NCBI GenBank assembly: GCA_946481475.1
Contig: CAMLOB010000173.1
Location: 1 to 7,529 of the forward strand
From: an uncultured Chlorobiota bacterium
Lineage (GTDB): Bacteria; Bacteroidota; Kapaibacteriia; OLB7
Reading direction: 5' to 3'
DNA length: 7,529 bases
Below, piece after piece: positions 6,742 through 7,529 of this stretch. Every line of letters begins with the position of its first letter. Position 1 is the first letter of the stretch. The notes under the pieces were generated by a model, which was not told where the DNA came from, did not search any database, and saw only the letters and a program-made list of their open reading frames with translations. The translations under genes were made by a program, and so were the position numbers.

Positions 6742-6887
6742 CGTTTCAATTCTGTGAAAGGGAACACAAGGCAAAGGGAAAAAGATACGACGGGCGGGAT
6801 AAAAGGGAAGGGGAAGAATTCAATATCTTCCGGGAGTTCAGGCGATTCTTCAAAAGGCAGACATCAAAGATCATCGAAACGTCCGGC
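6742..6887. other. Divergent intergenic region, purine-rich, between moeA and the acetyltransferase
   Basis: These 146 bases must hold the promoters of both divergent genes. The part next to moeA (about 6755-6820) is strongly A/G-rich on the plus strand and contains GGGAACACAAGGCAAAGGGA, whose composition resembles the repeat units at the right end of the window. A small inverted repeat, GGAAGA...TCTTCC, flanks GAATTC at about 6811-6830. I found no convincing -35/-10 pair or TAnnTTTG box on either strand; TATCTTTT on the minus strand is one base off that box but has no matching upstream element. Confidence 0.4.
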
Positions 6888-7382
6888 ATGACACATCTGA
6901 CCATTATCGAAACCGACTTCAACAATCCCGACCACTGCCGGGCGATACCTGCTTTGATCGACGCGTATGCCCGCGATCCGATGGGGGGTGGACGGGGACT
7001 GCCGGAAGAAATCCTGCAGAAGATGGTTCCCGGACTTGCGGAGCATCCCTCCTCACTGGTGTTCCTTGCTTTCGATGGGGATCGTCCGGTCGGCATCGCC
7101 AACTGCTTTGTCGGCTTCTCAACCTTTGCGGCACAACCTCTGGTAAACATCCACGATCTGGCCGTGCTCCCGGAATATCGCGGTCGGGGGGTGGGGGAGA
7201 GACTTCTCGGAGAAGTGGAACGAAAGGCGAAAGAACTCGGCTGCTGCAAGTTGACGCTGGAGGTGCGGGGAGACAACCGGGCGCGCAACCTCTACGAGCG
7301 CTTCGGTTTCGGCGACTTTACAACCGGGGCCGAACAGACACCGACCTTTTTCCTTGAAAAGAGACTGGAAGCGGGGAAGTAG
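6888..7382 (+). CDS. GNAT-family N-acetyltransferase
   Basis: This 164-residue single-domain protein transfers an acyl group from acetyl-CoA to an amine on an unidentified substrate. The core runs LVFLAFDGDRPVGIANC (57-73; strands 2-3), then VNIHDLAVLPEYRGRGVGERLL (86-107). There the R-G-R-G-V-G stretch (98-103) is the pyrophosphate-binding motif A of the Q/RxxGxG/A type. The later KLTLEVRGDNRARNLYERFGF (121-141) is the typical motif B with the N-x-x-A-x-x-(L/F)-Y-x-x-x-GF signature. The length is typical. The ATG at 6888 is the only sensible start: the frame is open farther upstream but runs antisense through moeA and encodes basic low-complexity residues. No Shine-Dalgarno site is visible. 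The gene stands alone, divergent from moeA, and ends about 40 bases before a long inverted repeat. Substrate specificity cannot be read from the sequence. Confidence 0.93.
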   Translation: MTHLTIIETDFNNPDHCRAIPALIDAYARDPMGGGRGLPEEILQKMVPGLAEHPSSLVFLAFDGDRPVGIANCFVGFSTFAAQPLVNIHDLAVLPEYRGRGVGERLLGEVERKAKELGCCKLTLEVRGDNRARNLYERFGFGDFTTGAEQTPTFFLEKRLEAGK

Positions 7383-7424
7383 AACCGGACAAAACTTGTC
7401 GTGGTAGAGGAAACCCGTTCATAC

Positions 7425-7526
7425 GTCTTTGTGATTTCTTTGTGTCCTTGGTGACTTTGTGGTGAATCTTCCACGACGCGGAAACTTTACCACAAAGTCA
7501 CGAAGGGCACAAAAAATCACCAAGGT
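7425..7526. repeat. Long imperfect inverted repeat of CTTTGTG-type units (cut by window end)
   Basis: GTGACTTTGTGGT at 7451-7463 is exactly complementary to 7489-7501. Allowing a few mismatches, one bulge and some G-T pairs, the arms extend outward to about 7425 and 7526, giving arms of roughly 38-39 bp around a 25-bp centre. Each arm is itself made of related 9-bp-like units (ctttgtgat, ctttgtgtc, cttggtgac, ctttgtggt). I know similar intergenic sequences as widespread dispersed repeats in several bacterial phyla; that link is from memory. Lying just after the acetyltransferase stop, it could act as a transcript end or stabiliser. No long T-run follows the core stem, and the right edge is not visible. 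Confidence 0.75.
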
Positions 7527-7529
7527 GAC

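Noticed and set aside
6630..6887. Long N-terminal extension of the GNAT protein
   Set aside because: It would run antisense through the start of moeA, is basic and low-complexity, and lacks any family similarity.
5536..6891. Plus-strand open frame of 451 codons antisense to moeA
   Set aside because: It is Arg/Pro/Ser-rich with no recognisable domain, while every conserved MoeA block is on the minus strand.
7292..7474. Small minus-strand frame beginning within the terminal repeat
   Set aside because: Its first codons are translated repeat units (Ser-His-Gln-Gly-His-Lys type), a common artefact of this kind of repeat, and the rest is antisense to the GNAT gene.

Overview
The window (7,529 bp, GC-rich, roughly 55-58% by eye) carries six protein-coding genes and several intergenic structures. 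It looks like ordinary chromosome from a member of the Bacteroidota/Chlorobiota (FCB) group. That placement is inference. It rests mainly on the large secreted FG-GAP/ASPIC-UnbV protein, whose N-terminal region has the flavour usual in that group, and on the scarcity of good Shine-Dalgarno sites. No rRNA, tRNA, CRISPR array, transposase or phage gene is visible.

Layout. Positions 2-1841 hold three rightward genes: the 3' part of a YmdB-like macrodomain (ADP-ribose/O-acetyl-ADP-ribose hydrolase), a RibD-C/dihydrofolate-reductase-fold oxidoreductase, and an AlkB-type 2-oxoglutarate/Fe(II) dioxygenase. The gap before alkB holds a 70-bp array of degenerate 7-bp units. Inside it, three identical 11-bp palindromes are spaced exactly 21 bp apart. 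AlkB and the next gene converge on a compact module of two hairpins (1850-1924) that fills nearly all the space between their stop codons.

Positions 1924-6741 hold two leftward genes. moeA (molybdopterin molybdenumtransferase) lies upstream of a gene for a very large exported beta-propeller protein of about 1,173 residues. The large protein reads as an internal tandem duplication: seven Ca-binding FG-GAP/VCBS motifs plus an ASPIC/UnbV domain, then seven more motifs plus a second, decayed ASPIC/UnbV-like domain. Divergently from moeA, a GNAT acetyltransferase gene runs to 7382. The last ~105 bp form a long imperfect inverted repeat built of 9-bp-like units and cut by the window edge.

How the genes work together. 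No tight pathway is visible. The first three genes could loosely be called metabolite and nucleic-acid maintenance functions. moeA serves molybdenum-cofactor synthesis, and the big propeller protein acts outside the cytoplasm. I did not find a convincing new defence or mobile system. The most unusual items are non-coding (the 21-bp-phased palindrome array, the double hairpin between convergent stops, and the terminal inverted repeat) and the duplicated architecture of the propeller protein.
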